Under the pieces are notes generated by a model. That model was not told the origin of the DNA, did no database searches, and saw only the letters and a program-made list of their open reading frames with translations. 59,254 bases of DNA, from NCBI RefSeq assembly GCF_001613045.1, contig NZ_BDBP01000068.1, positions 1 through 59,254 of the forward strand. The letters run 5' to 3'. Below are positions 1 to 10,400 of the stretch, piece by piece. A program made the position numbers and the translations under genes. This DNA comes from Nocardia lijiangensis NBRC 108240 (GTDB taxonomy: Bacteria; Actinomycetota; Actinomycetes; Mycobacteriales; Mycobacteriaceae). Within the stretch, counting starts at the first letter, position 1. Every line of letters starts with the position of its first letter.

Positions 1-381
1 GCGCGGACGGCCTCGCGCGCGCAGGGCCGCGGGCTGCTGCGCCTGGCCAAACAGGTATGGCCACACCATGATTGGGCCGAGTTGGCGACGCGCCCGCATC
101 TGTCCACCGTGTTCGGCGCGGTGGGGCGCGCCTGCGCGGTGACCCCGCGCGAGACGGCCGATGTCGTCGTCTACACCACCCTCACTGGCGCCGCCACCGC
201 CGCCCAGCGGTTGCTCGCGCTCGATCCCGCCGCCGTCGCCGCCTGCACCTTCCGGCTTGCCGAGCTCTGCGACCGCACCGCGGCCGAGGCCGCCGCCGGT
301 CTCGCCGCGCTGTCGGACCCGCTGCAGGACGTGCTCACCGAGCGGCACCGGCATCGCGACATGCCGCTGTTCGCCAGCTGA
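1..381 (+). CDS. ureF: Urease accessory protein UreF (C-terminal part, cut by window edge)
   Basis: The frame is open from base 1 to the TGA at 379-381, so only the last 126 residues are present and the start lies outside the window. The alanine-rich helical sequence, with segments such as HHDWAELATRPHLSTVFGAV and a tail HRDMPLFAS, fits UreF. UreF forms the UreD-UreF-UreG chaperone complex that loads nickel into apo-urease in the cytoplasm. ureG and ureD follow on the same strand, which supports the call. The structural ureABC genes are presumably upstream of the window. Confidence 0.85.
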   Translation, partial: ARTASRAQGRGLLRLAKQVWPHHDWAELATRPHLSTVFGAVGRACAVTPRETADVVVYTTLTGAATAAQRLLALDPAAVAACTFRLAELCDRTAAEAAAGLAALSDPLQDVLTERHRHRDMPLFAS

Positions 382-409
382 CCGACGTTGTCGAGAGAGG
401 AGAGGCCGC

Positions 410-1165
410 ATGCCACCGCACCTGATCGATGGTGAGCCGCACGATCATTCGCACGACCGGCCGAAACGGGAACGGACGCCGGGGGAGCCGCTGCGCATCG
501 GCATCGGCGGTCCCGTCGGCTCGGGAAAGACCGCGCTCGTCGCCGCGCTGTGCAGGCAGCTGCGTGGGGAGTTGTCGCTGGCCGTGCTGACCAATGACAT
601 CTACACCACCGAGGACGCGGACTTCCTGCGCCGCCACGCGGTGCTGCCGGACGAGCGGATCACCGCCGTGCAGACCGGCGGCTGCCCGCACACCGCCATC
701 CGCGACGACATCACCGCCAACCTGGACGCCATCGACGACCTGATCGCGGCCAACCCGCCGCTGGATCTGATCCTGGTGGAATCCGGCGGCGACAATCTCA
801 CCGCGACGTTCTCCTCCGGCCTGATCGACGTGCAGATCTTCGTCGTCGACGTGGCGGGCGGCGACAAGGTGCCGCGCAAGGGCGGTCCCGGCGTCACGTT
901 CTCGGACCTGTTGGTGGTCAACAAGACCGATCTCGCCCCGCTGGTCGGCGCCGACCTGGGGGTGATGGAGCGCGATGCCGCCAAGGTCCGCGAGGGCAGG
1001 CCGACCGCGATGCTCTCCCTGACGGAGGACCCCGCGGCCACTCCCGTGCTGGCGTGGGTGCGTGAACAACTCGCCGCGTCGGCTCGACAGGACGCCGCGC
1101 CGGCGCACCATGCTCCGCTGGACCAGGATCGCAGCGCGGGCGGCGCGGCGGCGGTCGCGCACTGA
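410..1165 (+). CDS. ureG: Urease accessory GTPase UreG
   Basis: The 251-residue SIMIBI-class GTPase couples GTP hydrolysis to nickel delivery into urease. The P-loop GGPVGSGKTA, the TNDIYTTEDA stretch, the metal-binding type CPH motif in TGGCPHTAIRDD, the ESGGDNL motif and the NKTD base-recognition motif are all visible. A His-containing N-terminus (HDHSHD) precedes the GTPase domain, as in many UreG proteins. The ATG at 410 sits behind a purine-rich GAGAGAGGAGAGG ribosome site and 28 nt after ureF, so the genes are co-transcribed. The 3' end overlaps the chosen start of ureD. Confidence 0.97.
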   Translation: MPPHLIDGEPHDHSHDRPKRERTPGEPLRIGIGGPVGSGKTALVAALCRQLRGELSLAVLTNDIYTTEDADFLRRHAVLPDERITAVQTGGCPHTAIRDDITANLDAIDDLIAANPPLDLILVESGGDNLTATFSSGLIDVQIFVVDVAGGDKVPRKGGPGVTFSDLLVVNKTDLAPLVGADLGVMERDAAKVREGRPTAMLSLTEDPAATPVLAWVREQLAASARQDAAPAHHAPLDQDRSAGGAAAVAH

Positions 1166-1886
1166 GCCGTTGCGCACCGAGCTGAGAATTGCCGCCACGG
1201 CGGGCACACTCCCGGAGATCCACGCGTCCGGCGGCCTGGCCGCCCGCCGGACCGGTCCGCACACGGTCCACCTGATCGGCACCGCCGCCACTCCGCTGGG
1301 CGGCGACGAACTCGACATCTCGATCGTGGTCGGCCCGGGCGCCCGGCTCGCACTGCGTTCGGTCGCGGCGACCATCGCGGTTCCTGGTGCCGCGACTCGA
1401 GTATCGGTCGCGCGCTGGCGTTTCGAGATCGCCGAAGGCGGCGAACTGGACGTGGAGACCGAGCCGACCATCGTGGCGGGCGGTGCGGACCACCGCGCGG
1501 TCACCACTGTGCTGCTCGCGGACGGCGCCCGTCTGCGTCTGCGCGAACGCGTGCAGATCGGGCGTGCGGGCGAGAAGTGCGGTGCGTGGCGCGGTGACCT
1601 GATCGCCGACCTGCCGGATCTTCCACTACTGCGCCATCGCCTGGAGCTGGGCGCGCACACCGCCACCGACGACGCGCTCTCGGCCCCGCGTGCCCTCGAC
1701 AGCGAACTCGTCTACCCCGACGATCGGCCCGTCGAGACCTTCGGGCTGACCGCGGCACGACTGCCGCTCGCCGCGGGCGGGAGTCTGTTCACCGCCGTGG
1801 GGCCGCGGCTGAGCGCGACGGCGAGCCCGCGAACACTCGGCGGCACAGCGGTTTCGGTATCGGCCGGTGTTCAGCCGCCCGGCTGA
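1110..1886 (+). CDS. ureD: Urease accessory protein UreD
   Basis: A 258-residue protein of the UreD/UreH family, the scaffold that binds apo-urease and recruits UreF and UreG for nickel insertion. Family features include the beta-rich body, GPGARLALRSVAATIAVPG and the region GEKCGAWRGDLIAD. The ATG at 1110 lies inside the last 56 nt of ureG. An upstream in-frame ATG at 1062 and a later TTG near 1168 are alternatives, so the exact N-terminus is uncertain. The arginine-rich stretch before ELRIAA may not be translated. This is the last gene of the urease operon, followed by a strong hairpin. Confidence 0.9.
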   Translation: MLRWTRIAARAARRRSRTEPLRTELRIAATAGTLPEIHASGGLAARRTGPHTVHLIGTAATPLGGDELDISIVVGPGARLALRSVAATIAVPGAATRVSVARWRFEIAEGGELDVETEPTIVAGGADHRAVTTVLLADGARLRLRERVQIGRAGEKCGAWRGDLIADLPDLPLLRHRLELGAHTATDDALSAPRALDSELVYPDDRPVETFGLTAARLPLAAGGSLFTAVGPRLSATASPRTLGGTAVSVSAGVQPPG

Positions 1887-1921
1887 GGGGCGGCGGCCAC
1901 GACTTCCTGTCGACGCCGAAA

Positions 1922-1957
1922 GGGCGGGGTTTCGACAGGAGTGTCGAAACCCCGCCC
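1922..1957. terminator. Bidirectional terminator hairpin between ureD and a convergent gene
   Basis: Arms 1922-1937 and 1942-1957 are perfect 16-bp reverse complements around a GGAG tetraloop. The hairpin lies 35 nt after the ureD stop and 52 nt beyond the end of the convergent minus-strand gene. There is no clear T-run on either side, as is common for actinobacterial terminators. Confidence 0.8.
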
Positions 1958-2009
1958 CGCTCTCTGCCTTCCGGCGCACCCTTTCCAGCCGGAGGTGCGT
2001 ACCGCGCGT

Positions 2010-2774
2010 TCAGTCGCCGAGAACCCGTGCGGGGGCGATGAAGCCGCTGGCCGCGCCGACTGCCGCACCGGCGGCCGCACCCACGATGGCCGCGGGGACG
2101 GTGACCGCCGCGGCGGCTACCGCGGCGCCGAGCACCGGTCCAGCGACGAGGCCGATCGGCGCGAAGACCAGACCGGTCAGCAGACCGACCGTCGCGCCCA
2201 TCATCCCCGCGGTGATCGCGATCGGCACCGCCGTGGCGGCGCCCGACACGGCACCCATGGCGGCGGTGCCGAGGGTCTGCGCGGCGATGCGGTCGGACCG
2301 GCTGCGCTCCATACCGACCGAGTCGAGGAACGTCGCGAGATTCGCCTCGGCCACGGCGGCATTGTCGTTGATCTGGACCGCCTGTTCATGGGTGATCCAG
2401 TCCGGAGTGGGCACCGTGACGTCACCGAAGCGGAACTGGCCCGGCGGCGGCGCGATCGGCGGTACCGGGACCACCGGGACCGGCGAGTGCAGGACACCGA
2501 CCGGCGCGAGGTAGCTCTGGTCCGGCGCGGGTCGCGCCCACTGCAGCGAGCTGTGGACGTTGTCCGGAATGTCGAGGCCCTCGTACGGAATAACGTTGGG
2601 CGCGTCGGCCGCAGGCCACTGCTTCGCTTCCTCGACCGAATTCGACTGCGCGGGCTCGGCATTGGCGACCCCGGTGCCGACGAGCGCCAACACCAGCGGA
2701 ACCGCGCCCGCCGCGACCATCGAGCCCACCTTCTGCCGCTGCGGGTTGGGAGCTCTGTGCTTGCCTGTGCCCAT
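2010..2774 (-). CDS. Exported protein with Ala/Gly-rich hydrophobic C-terminus
   Basis: A 254-residue protein of unknown function. The ATG at 2774 follows a GAAAGGTGA ribosome site. The N-terminus is basic (MGTGKHRAPNPQRQKVG), followed by a hydrophobic core and a likely signal cleavage after GVANA. A proline-rich middle section leads to a long small-residue hydrophobic tail (roughly residues 165-250) with GxxxG-like repeats. That tail could be membrane-inserting or self-associating. Proteins of this layout are common and uncharacterised in Nocardia and Rhodococcus. The gene is convergent with ureD and followed at 2950 by ndh on the same strand. Confidence 0.75.
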   Translation of the reverse strand: MGTGKHRAPNPQRQKVGSMVAAGAVPLVLALVGTGVANAEPAQSNSVEEAKQWPAADAPNVIPYEGLDIPDNVHSSLQWARPAPDQSYLAPVGVLHSPVPVVPVPPIAPPPGQFRFGDVTVPTPDWITHEQAVQINDNAAVAEANLATFLDSVGMERSRSDRIAAQTLGTAAMGAVSGAATAVPIAITAGMMGATVGLLTGLVFAPIGLVAGPVLGAAVAAAAVTVPAAIVGAAAGAAVGAASGFIAPARVLGD

Positions 2775-2949
2775 ACTCACCTTTCGTCGTGGATGAGATT
2801 GCTCGACGTCCCACATTCGGACCCGAGCGCCATGCGGATTGGTGGAAATCCGCAGCACGACAAGTGAGTCGCGGCCGGTTGACTCGGCCGAAGCGCGCGA
2901 AAGCTCGCCACCCGGCGGAACCGGGTGGCGAGGAAAGGCGATCGGAGAG

Positions 2950-4383
2950 TTAGGAGACCGCGCGGTCGGTCACTGTTTTTCCTGGCGCGCGGCCGTTGCT
3001 CGCGGGCGGTGCGCCGAGGGCGGCCGCGAGTTCGTCGGCCTCCTCCTGATCCTCGTTGACCTGTTCCAAGGCGAGCCGCGCGAACACCCACTGCTCGGTG
3101 GCGGCCATCTGACCGCGCGTGCGTCCGAGGAACGTGACGAACCACTGGATCACCGTGATGATCCGGCTGCGGTAGCCGACCAGGTAGTACAGGTGCAGCC
3201 CCAGCCAGGCCAGCCAGGCGATGAAGCCGCCGAACTCCAGCTTGCCGACCTGGCAGACGGCGCTGAACCGCGACACGGTGGCCATGCTGCCTTTGTTGAA
3301 GTACTTGAACGGCTTTCGGTCCGCGGACGGCTGTCCTTTGAGCCCGGCCTTGATCTGCTTGGCGGCGTAGGTGGCGCCCTGGATCGCGCCCTGTGCCTGG
3401 CCGGGGACGCCCGGCACGGCCATCAGGTCGCCGACGACGAAGACGTTGGGGTGGCCCTTGATGGTGAGGTCGGGCTCCACGATGACGCGCCCGGCCCGGT
3501 CCACCTCGGTGCCCTCGGAGCGCTCGGCGAGCATCGTGCCCAGCGGGCTCGCCTGCACGCCCGCCGACCAGACCTTGCACGAGGACTCGATCCGGCGAAT
3601 CGTGCCGTCGGAGTCCTTCACCGTGACGCCGTGCGCGTCGATGTCGGTGACCATGGCGTTGAGCTGGATCTCCACGCCCATCTTCTCGAGCCTGCGCTGC
3701 GCCTTGCCGCCCAGCTTGGGACCCATCGGGCCGAGCACCGCGCCCGCGCCCTCGATCAGGATGACCCGGGCGTCGCGCGGATCGATGTTGTGGAAGGTGC
3801 CCTCGAGCGTGCGGTCGGAGAGTTCGGCGATCTGCCCGGCCAATTCGACGCCCGTCGGGCCGGCGCCGATCACGACGAAGGTGAGCAGCCGGTCGCGCAG
3901 TTCCTGGGTGGTCGCCAGCTCCGCGCCCTCGAACGCGCCGAGGATGCGGCCGCGCAGTTCCAGTGCGTCGTCGATGGTCTTCATGCCGGGGGCGTAGGTG
4001 GCGAACTGGTCGTTGCCGAAGTACGACTGCTGGGCGCCGGTGGCGACGATCAGGCTGTCGAACGGGGTGACCGTGTCCTGGTTGAGCAGCCGCGAGGTGA
4101 CGGTCTTGTTCTCTAGGTCGATGTCGTCGACATCGCCTAGGAGCACCTGGCAGTTGCGCTGCTTGCGCAGCACCAGCCGGGTGGCGGGCGCGATCTCGCC
4201 GACCGAGAGGATGCCGGTGGCGACCTGGTAGAGCAGCGGCTGGAACAGATGGGTCGAGGTCTTGGAGATCAGGGTGATGTCCACGTCGGCGCGCTTGAGG
4301 TGCTTGGCGCCGAACAGGCCGCCGAAGCCCGAGCCGATCACCACCACCCTGTGACGACGGTTCTCCACAGACTGAGTGCTCAT
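2950..4383 (-). CDS. ndh: Type II NADH dehydrogenase (NDH-2)
   Basis: A 477-residue single-subunit flavoenzyme that passes electrons from NADH to menaquinone without pumping protons, at the inner face of the membrane. Two Rossmann motifs are visible, VVIGSGFGG for FAD and VVIGAGPTGVE for NADH. The FAD/quinone-side motif VFVVGDLMAVPG and the AQGAIQGA segment are also present. A C-terminal hydrophobic stretch (FIAWLAWLGLHLYYLVGY) is typical of membrane-anchored actinobacterial NDH-2. The ATG at 4383 gives MSTQSVENRRHRVVVIG. An upstream in-frame ATG would add 18 residues. Confidence 0.95.
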   Translation of the reverse strand: MSTQSVENRRHRVVVIGSGFGGLFGAKHLKRADVDITLISKTSTHLFQPLLYQVATGILSVGEIAPATRLVLRKQRNCQVLLGDVDDIDLENKTVTSRLLNQDTVTPFDSLIVATGAQQSYFGNDQFATYAPGMKTIDDALELRGRILGAFEGAELATTQELRDRLLTFVVIGAGPTGVELAGQIAELSDRTLEGTFHNIDPRDARVILIEGAGAVLGPMGPKLGGKAQRRLEKMGVEIQLNAMVTDIDAHGVTVKDSDGTIRRIESSCKVWSAGVQASPLGTMLAERSEGTEVDRAGRVIVEPDLTIKGHPNVFVVGDLMAVPGVPGQAQGAIQGATYAAKQIKAGLKGQPSADRKPFKYFNKGSMATVSRFSAVCQVGKLEFGGFIAWLAWLGLHLYYLVGYRSRIITVIQWFVTFLGRTRGQMAATEQWVFARLALEQVNEDQEEADELAAALGAPPASNGRAPGKTVTDRAVS

Positions 4384-4613
4384 CGTCCTGCTCCTCGACA
4401 GTCGGGGGGCTCGTTCCCCGCGAACGGTTACCGACAAGCCTCAACCGTAGTCGGCCCGCCCTGGGCCGTCACGACGAGATCCCTGTTCCGGGTGCGCGGT
4501 GGTGCGAAGCCTCACCGTCGCCGCGACGGAGAAGTGAAGCCGCCGCCACCGATCCTGCTGAACGATTGCGAAGAAGAGAATACGATGAATCCTGTCGTTC
4601 AGGGAGGTGTGCG

Positions 4614-6101
4614 ATGGTCGCCGAAGACCGGGTCGCCGTCCGAAAGCGCAGCGTGCGCGCCGTGTCGGAGAACGCGGATCTCATCGACATTCCCGAGACG
4701 AGCATCGTCGATCGAATGCTGCGCAGGCTGCCCGAACGCCAGCGCGTGCTGGCCGCTCCGCCGCGCGGCAGCACGACCATCCCGGTGCGCGGCGATATCG
4801 GGCTGCCCTATCTGGGGCGCGCCCTCCACTACATGCGCTGGGGCCCGGCCGAGATGATGGAGCGCCACCGCCGCTACGGACCGGTGTCACTGAACTCCTC
4901 GCTGGGCGTCGACCGGGTGCTGGTGTCCGGACCGGAGGCGATCGACGAGGTGCTCGGCAAGCGACGCCGGGATTTCGGCCAGGGCTGGGACTATTTCATC
5001 GGCCCGTTCTTCCGTCGCGGGCTGCTGCTGCTCGAATTCGACGAGCACATGTTCCACCGCAGGATCATGCAGCAGGCCTTCACCAGGGACCGCCTCGCGG
5101 CGCACCTGGCGGTGCTGACGCCGGTGGCCCGGACCGCGGTCGCCCGCTGGGTGCCGCCGGGGCAGGACCGTGCCACCGTTCGGCTGTATCCGACTGTCAA
5201 GGAGCTGACACTCGAGATCGCCGGGGAAACGTTCATGGCGGTCGACGTCGGCGCGCGGCGGCGCGAGCTCGTCGACGCGTTCGTCGACTGCACGCACGCG
5301 GGCCTGTCGATCGTGCGGCACCCGGTGCCGGGCGGGCACTGGCGCGCAGGCCTGCGCGGCAGACGGGTACTGGAGCAGTACTTCACCGAGATGCTGCCCG
5401 CCAAGCGCCGCTCGCAGGAGCACGACTTCTTCTCCGGGCTGTGCCACGCCCGCAGCGAGGACGGCGCGGTGTTCTCCGACGCCGACGTGGTGAACCACAT
5501 GATCTTCCTGATCATGGCCGCCCACGACACCACCACGACCACCGCCACCGCGGTCGCCTACTACCTGGGCAAACATCCGGAATGGCAGCGCAGGGTGCGC
5601 GACGAGGTGCTGGCGGTGGATGCCGAAACCGGCGACGCCGCAACGAGCATCGCGGACCTGGACCGCCTCGGCGACTTGGACCTGGTGGTCAAGGAGTCGC
5701 TGCGGCTGATGCCGCCGGTGCCGGGTCTGGTGCGCCGCGCCGTGCGCGACACGGAGATCCTCGGTCACTACATTCCGGCGGGCACCGCTGTCGACCTGGC
5801 CTACCAGGTCAATCACCTGCTGCCCGAGCTGTGGACGCGACCCGAGGTGTTCGACCCGCTCCGATTCGCCGAGCCGCGCCGCGAGGACCACTCGCACCGG
5901 CTCGCGTGGCTGCCCTTCGGCGCGGGGGCGCACAAGTGCATCGGCATGCACTTCGGCACCTTCGAGGTGAAGACCCTGATCGCGGCGATGGTGCGCGATT
6001 ACGAGTGGGAGATCCCCGACGACTATCGAATGCCGTGGGGATTCACCACGATTCCGTTCCCGCGCGACGGCGCCCCCATGACGCTGCGCCGTCGGCGGTA
6101 A
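4614..6101 (+). CDS. Cytochrome P450, CYP136-like
   Basis: A 495-residue P450. The I-helix AAHDTTTT, the ExxR helix ESLRLMPP and the heme loop FGAGAHKCIGMHF with its Cys ligand are all intact. Segments such as GPFFRRGLLLLEFDEHMFHRR and VVNHMIFLIMAAHDT closely recall mycobacterial CYP136, whose substrate is not established. The ATG at 4614 follows AGGGAGGT; an upstream in-frame ATG at 4566 is less likely. No ferredoxin or reductase is adjacent. It is divergent from ndh and convergent with the secreted hydrolase at 6109. The family assignment is from memory of the sequence. Confidence 0.9.
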   Translation: MVAEDRVAVRKRSVRAVSENADLIDIPETSIVDRMLRRLPERQRVLAAPPRGSTTIPVRGDIGLPYLGRALHYMRWGPAEMMERHRRYGPVSLNSSLGVDRVLVSGPEAIDEVLGKRRRDFGQGWDYFIGPFFRRGLLLLEFDEHMFHRRIMQQAFTRDRLAAHLAVLTPVARTAVARWVPPGQDRATVRLYPTVKELTLEIAGETFMAVDVGARRRELVDAFVDCTHAGLSIVRHPVPGGHWRAGLRGRRVLEQYFTEMLPAKRRSQEHDFFSGLCHARSEDGAVFSDADVVNHMIFLIMAAHDTTTTTATAVAYYLGKHPEWQRRVRDEVLAVDAETGDAATSIADLDRLGDLDLVVKESLRLMPPVPGLVRRAVRDTEILGHYIPAGTAVDLAYQVNHLLPELWTRPEVFDPLRFAEPRREDHSHRLAWLPFGAGAHKCIGMHFGTFEVKTLIAAMVRDYEWEIPDDYRMPWGFTTIPFPRDGAPMTLRRRR

Positions 6102-6108
6102 GGCCAGG

Positions 6109-6975
6109 TCAGCGACCGGCGAGCAGCATCTCCGCGACCTTGGTGTCGGTGTCGGCGCCCTCGGTGTAACCACCGGCGTCGCCCAGCGAGCTCATGATCG
6201 CCAGGGTGTACCGCTCGTTCGGGCCCGCGAAGCCGACCGAGTTGACCACCCAGCCGCCCTGCTCGGCCGACCAGCCGTTCTTGAGTCCCGGCCGCATGCG
6301 GGCGCCCGCGCCCCAGACGCCCCAGTGCTGGTTGTAGTCGACCGAACGCATTCGGTCGAGCAGGTAGTTGCGGTCGTCGGGGTGCATCACGGTGAGCACG
6401 TGATCCATCAGCCGGTCCAGGTCGGCGGCGGTGCACTTCTGGAACGACCAGTCGGGGAAGAGCGCGGTGCTGGTGGGCTGGGGGACGAGCGAGACCATGC
6501 CGTTGGCGCGGAAGGCGTTGTTGTAGGCCATCCGGTCGGCGCCCGCATACTTGTTCCAGAGCAGATCGGCGGCCGCGTCGTTGGAGGTGGCGAGCATCGC
6601 CTCGAGCAGGCCGCGGTCTTCCGGCGGGAGCCCGATGGCGCCGACGCGGGCCCGGTTCAGCAGGTCGGCGGCGATCGCCAGCTTGATGGTGGACGCGGTC
6701 CACACGGAGTTCTCGGCGTGCTCGTTCGCGTACACCCCGCCGGTCACCCGGTCGCGGATGACGTAACCCGTGACGCCGGGCCGCGTCTTCAGGTAGGCGT
6801 CGACCGCGGAGATCCGACTGCTCATATCGCAATCGAAGCCGGCGAGGCACGCGGCGGAGGCGCGCGGCGCAACAGCGTCGGGAAGGAGGGCGGGCGCGGT
6901 CGGGATCAGGATCGCCGCTGCGGCCAGGACACAGGCGGATGCGGCCACGCGGGGAACTGTCCGGGTGGGGGCCAT
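6109..6975 (-). CDS. Secreted beta-lactamase-like serine hydrolase
   Basis: A 288-residue exported protein with a class A beta-lactamase/transpeptidase fold signature. An N-terminal signal (RVAASACVLAAAAILIPTAPALL) precedes the domain. The nucleophile motif STIK (SxxK) is followed by SND in ATSNDAAAD and by KNGW in place of the usual KTG box. Two Cys near the mature N-terminus (ACLAGFDCD) could form a disulfide; the spacing is not a good lipobox. The altered third box argues for a cell-wall hydrolase or penicillin-binding role as much as true lactamase activity. A GTG four codons upstream (6987) is an alternative start. Confidence 0.8.
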   Translation of the reverse strand: MAPTRTVPRVAASACVLAAAAILIPTAPALLPDAVAPRASAACLAGFDCDMSSRISAVDAYLKTRPGVTGYVIRDRVTGGVYANEHAENSVWTASTIKLAIAADLLNRARVGAIGLPPEDRGLLEAMLATSNDAAADLLWNKYAGADRMAYNNAFRANGMVSLVPQPTSTALFPDWSFQKCTAADLDRLMDHVLTVMHPDDRNYLLDRMRSVDYNQHWGVWGAGARMRPGLKNGWSAEQGGWVVNSVGFAGPNERYTLAIMSSLGDAGGYTEGADTDTKVAEMLLAGR

Positions 6976-7098
6976 GGGGTAACGCACGAGGGATCACGAT
7001 CGCACATCCGCGCCGCGTACGCACGTCTTGAGCTCGGCAGTCAGGTGTGTTACAGCGGCAGCGCGCTTGTACCGCAGCGGGTTTCGCCGAACCGCGAG

Positions 7099-7305
7099 TC
7101 AGCGGAAGGCGGCGCGCAGATCCTCGACGGTGCGGCCGTTGAGCCGGTAGCAGTGCTCGAACGCTTCGGTGTGGCGGTCGCGAGGCCAGGCGTGCAGGAC
7201 GACGGTGCGGCCGTAATGGCGCGAGTTGACCAATTCCCATCGTTCACCGACGCGGCGGACCGTGAACCCGCCTCTCGGCAGCAGGGGAATCACCATCGCA
7301 TCCAT
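7099..7305 (-). CDS. Small hypothetical protein
   Basis: A 68-residue reading frame with good codon bias and no recognised domain, containing GERWELVNSRHYGRTVVLHA and ending RTVEDLRAAFR. The second half has the look of a small alpha/beta fold. The start could also be ATG 7296 or further upstream. It is divergent from recC, with 179 nt between them. Confidence 0.5.
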   Translation of the reverse strand: MDAMVIPLLPRGGFTVRRVGERWELVNSRHYGRTVVLHAWPRDRHTEAFEHCYRLNGRTVEDLRAAFR

Positions 7306-7484
7306 GAATGCGAACCAGCCTTTCGATGCAGCTCTCCCGTTCCTCCCCGGATGAGAACTGTTGCACACCGGTCCGACCGATTCGACGTGACCCGTCCGAG
7401 GATTGCGTTCCCGTGTGGCTCAATTCACTTGCGCCAGGGCGGGGCGGCGCGGTTGCGCGCCGGTCGCTGGCGTATAAACGTGCA

Positions 7485-10400
7485 ATGCCGCTGCACATCC
7501 ACCGGGCCGAGCGCGCCGACGCCCTGGCGGACGCGCTCGCCGAGTTGTTGGCGACCCCGCAGCCGGACCCGTTCGCGGCGGAGATCGTCGCGGTGCCCGC
7601 CAAGGGCGTGGAGCGCTGGCTGACCCAGCGGTTGTCCGCGGTGCTCGGCGTCTCGGCGGGTGGCCGGGACGGTGTCGCGGCGAACATCCGATTCCCCTCT
7701 CCGGCGGCGCTGGTCGCCGAGGTGCTCGCGGCGAGCACCGGGATAGCGCAGGACGACGATCCGTGGTCGCCGCAGCGCACCGTGTGGACGTTGCTGCGGG
7801 TGATCGACGCCGCGCTCGGTGAGCCGTGGTGCGCGGTGCTGGCCCGCCACCTCGGTGGCGTCGACCAGTCCGGCCGCGAGCACCGGATCGGCAGGCGCTA
7901 CGCCACCGCGTCGCACCTGATCGGACTGTTCGACGGGTACGGCGCCCAGCGCCCCGCCCTGATCACCGAGTGGGCGGCGGGCGCCGACACCGACGGCGCG
8001 GGCCGTCGGGTGCCGGACGATCTGCTGTGGCAGCCGACGCTGTGGCGGCGGCTGCGCGCCGAAATCGGCACACCGAGCCCCGCCGAACGGCTGGACGCGG
8101 CGTGCGCGCTGCTGCGCGCCGAACCAGGAATCATCGAACTGCCGCAACGAATTTCGCTGTTCGGAGCGACCCGATTGCCCGCCGATCAGCTGGCCGTCCT
8201 CGCGGCGTTGGGGCACTCGAGGGACGTGCACCTGTGGCTCGCGCACCCGAGCCCGGCCATGTGGTCGGAGATTGCGCGACTGCCACCCGCGGCGTCGCGC
8301 GCCGCCGACGGATCGGGGCGGGTGGTGCGTCATCCGCTGCTCGCCGGTCTGGGGCGCGACGTGCGCGAGCTGCAACAACGGTTGACAGGGAGCGGATCGG
8401 ATACGCATCTTCCCGGAGCGGCGCGGGACGCATCCGAGTCGCATCGGCGGGTGTCCGAGTCCTCCTCGGCGACGCGGACCGGATCGGAAGCCGAATCGTC
8501 TGTCGAGGCGAACGATGTTGCGCCGGTGCGTAGTTCGGGTTCCGTCCCGTGGGAGCGCGGTGTGCGGGAAGCAGCGCCTCGTTCGCTGCTCGCCGCGGTG
8601 CAGGCGGGCATCCGCGACGACGTGTGGCCGCCGACCGAGCTCGTCCCGGCCGACGACAGCGTGCGGGTGCACGCCTGCCACGGACCTGCCAGGCAGGTGG
8701 AGGTGCTGCGTGAATGTCTGCTCGGCTTGTTCGCGGCCGATCCCACGCTGGAACCGCGCGACGTGCTGATCATGTGCCCCGAGGTCGAGGCGTACGCGCC
8801 GCTGGTGCGCGCCGCGTTCGGCTCGCGTGCGGGCACGGGGGAAACCGCGCCGGACGCGACCCATCCCGCGCACCTGCTGCGGGTGCGGCTGGCCGACCGC
8901 GGCCGCGGCGTCACCAATCCGATGCTCGCGGTGATCGAGGTGCTGCTGGAACTCGCCGACGGGCGCGTCACCGTCACCCAGGTGCTCGATCTCGCCGCCT
9001 CCGAAACCGTCCGTCGCCGTTGCGGATTCGACGACGACGCGATCGAACGGCTGCGCGGGTGGGCGGCCGAATCGGGCGCGCGCTGGGGGATCGGGCAGCG
9101 GCAGCGCCAAGCGTTCGGGCTGGCCGATTTCGCGCAGAACACGCTGAACGGCGCGGTCGACCGGATCCTGCTCGGGGTCACCGCCGACGAATCCGCCGAC
9201 GACTGGCTGGATCTCGCGCTGCCGCTGGACGACGTGGACAGCAACGACGTCGACCTGGCAGGCCGGTTCGCGGAGTTCGTCGATCGCCTCGCGGTGTGCC
9301 TGCGCGATCTGCGCGGTCCGCGTCCGGCGCGCGAATGGGCCGTCGTGCTCGGCCGTGCACTCGATCTGCTCACCGATGTCCCCGACAGCCAGGCCTGGGT
9401 GCGCACCGAGGCGCGCAGGGAGATCGCCGCGGCCACCGACCACGCGGGCGAGGTGCCGCTGCGGCTGGCCGACGTGGCGGTGCTGCTGTCGAGCAGGCTG
9501 GCCGCCCAGCCCACCCGCGCCAACTTCCGCACCGGCGAACTCACCGTCTGCACCATGGTCCCGATGCGGTCGGTGCCGCACCGCGTCGTGGTGCTGCTCG
9601 GCCTCGACGACGACGTGTTCCCGCGCGCGGGCGGAGTCGACGGCGACGACGTGCTCGCCCGCAATCCCCTGCTCGGCGAACGGGATCCGCGCAGCGAGGA
9701 TCGGCAGCTGCTGCTGGACGCCGTGTTGGCGGCGCGCGAGAAGCTGCTGCTGTTCCACACCGGCGCCGACCCGGTCAGCGGCGCGCACCGCCCGCCCGCG
9801 ATTCCGGTCGCCGAACTGCTCGACGCACTGCGCGCCCACGTCGGCGCGGCGGGAATGGACGCGGTGCTCGTCCGCCACCCGCTGCAAGGCTTCGACCGCC
9901 GCAACTTCCACGCCGAGCGCCCGTTCAGCTTCGACACGGTCGCGCTGGCGGGCGCGCTGGCCGCGGGCCGTCCGCCCGTGCCGCACCCGGTCTTCCTGCC
10001 GGAACCGCTGCCCGCGCCGGAACCGTCGGACGTGGCGCTGGCCGATCTGATGTCCTTCGCCGAACACCCGGTGCGCGCCTTCCTGTGGCAGCGGCTCGGA
10101 TTGCGGGTCCCCGAACACGAGGAGGACATCGCCGACCGGCTGCCCATCGAACTCGACGGCCTCGCCAAATGGGAACTGGGCGAACGGATGCTCACCGCCC
10201 GCCTCACCGGCGTGGACGCGAACGGGCTGCGCGCCGCGGAATGGCGGCGCGGCACACTGCCGCCGTTCGGGCTCGGCGGCGCGGTGCTCGACGAGATCGA
10301 GCACACCGTCGACAAACTGGTGCGCGCCTCGCTGCCGGACTACGAGGGACAGGCCAGGGCCGTCGACGTGGCCATCGATCTCGGCAACGGCCGCAGGCTC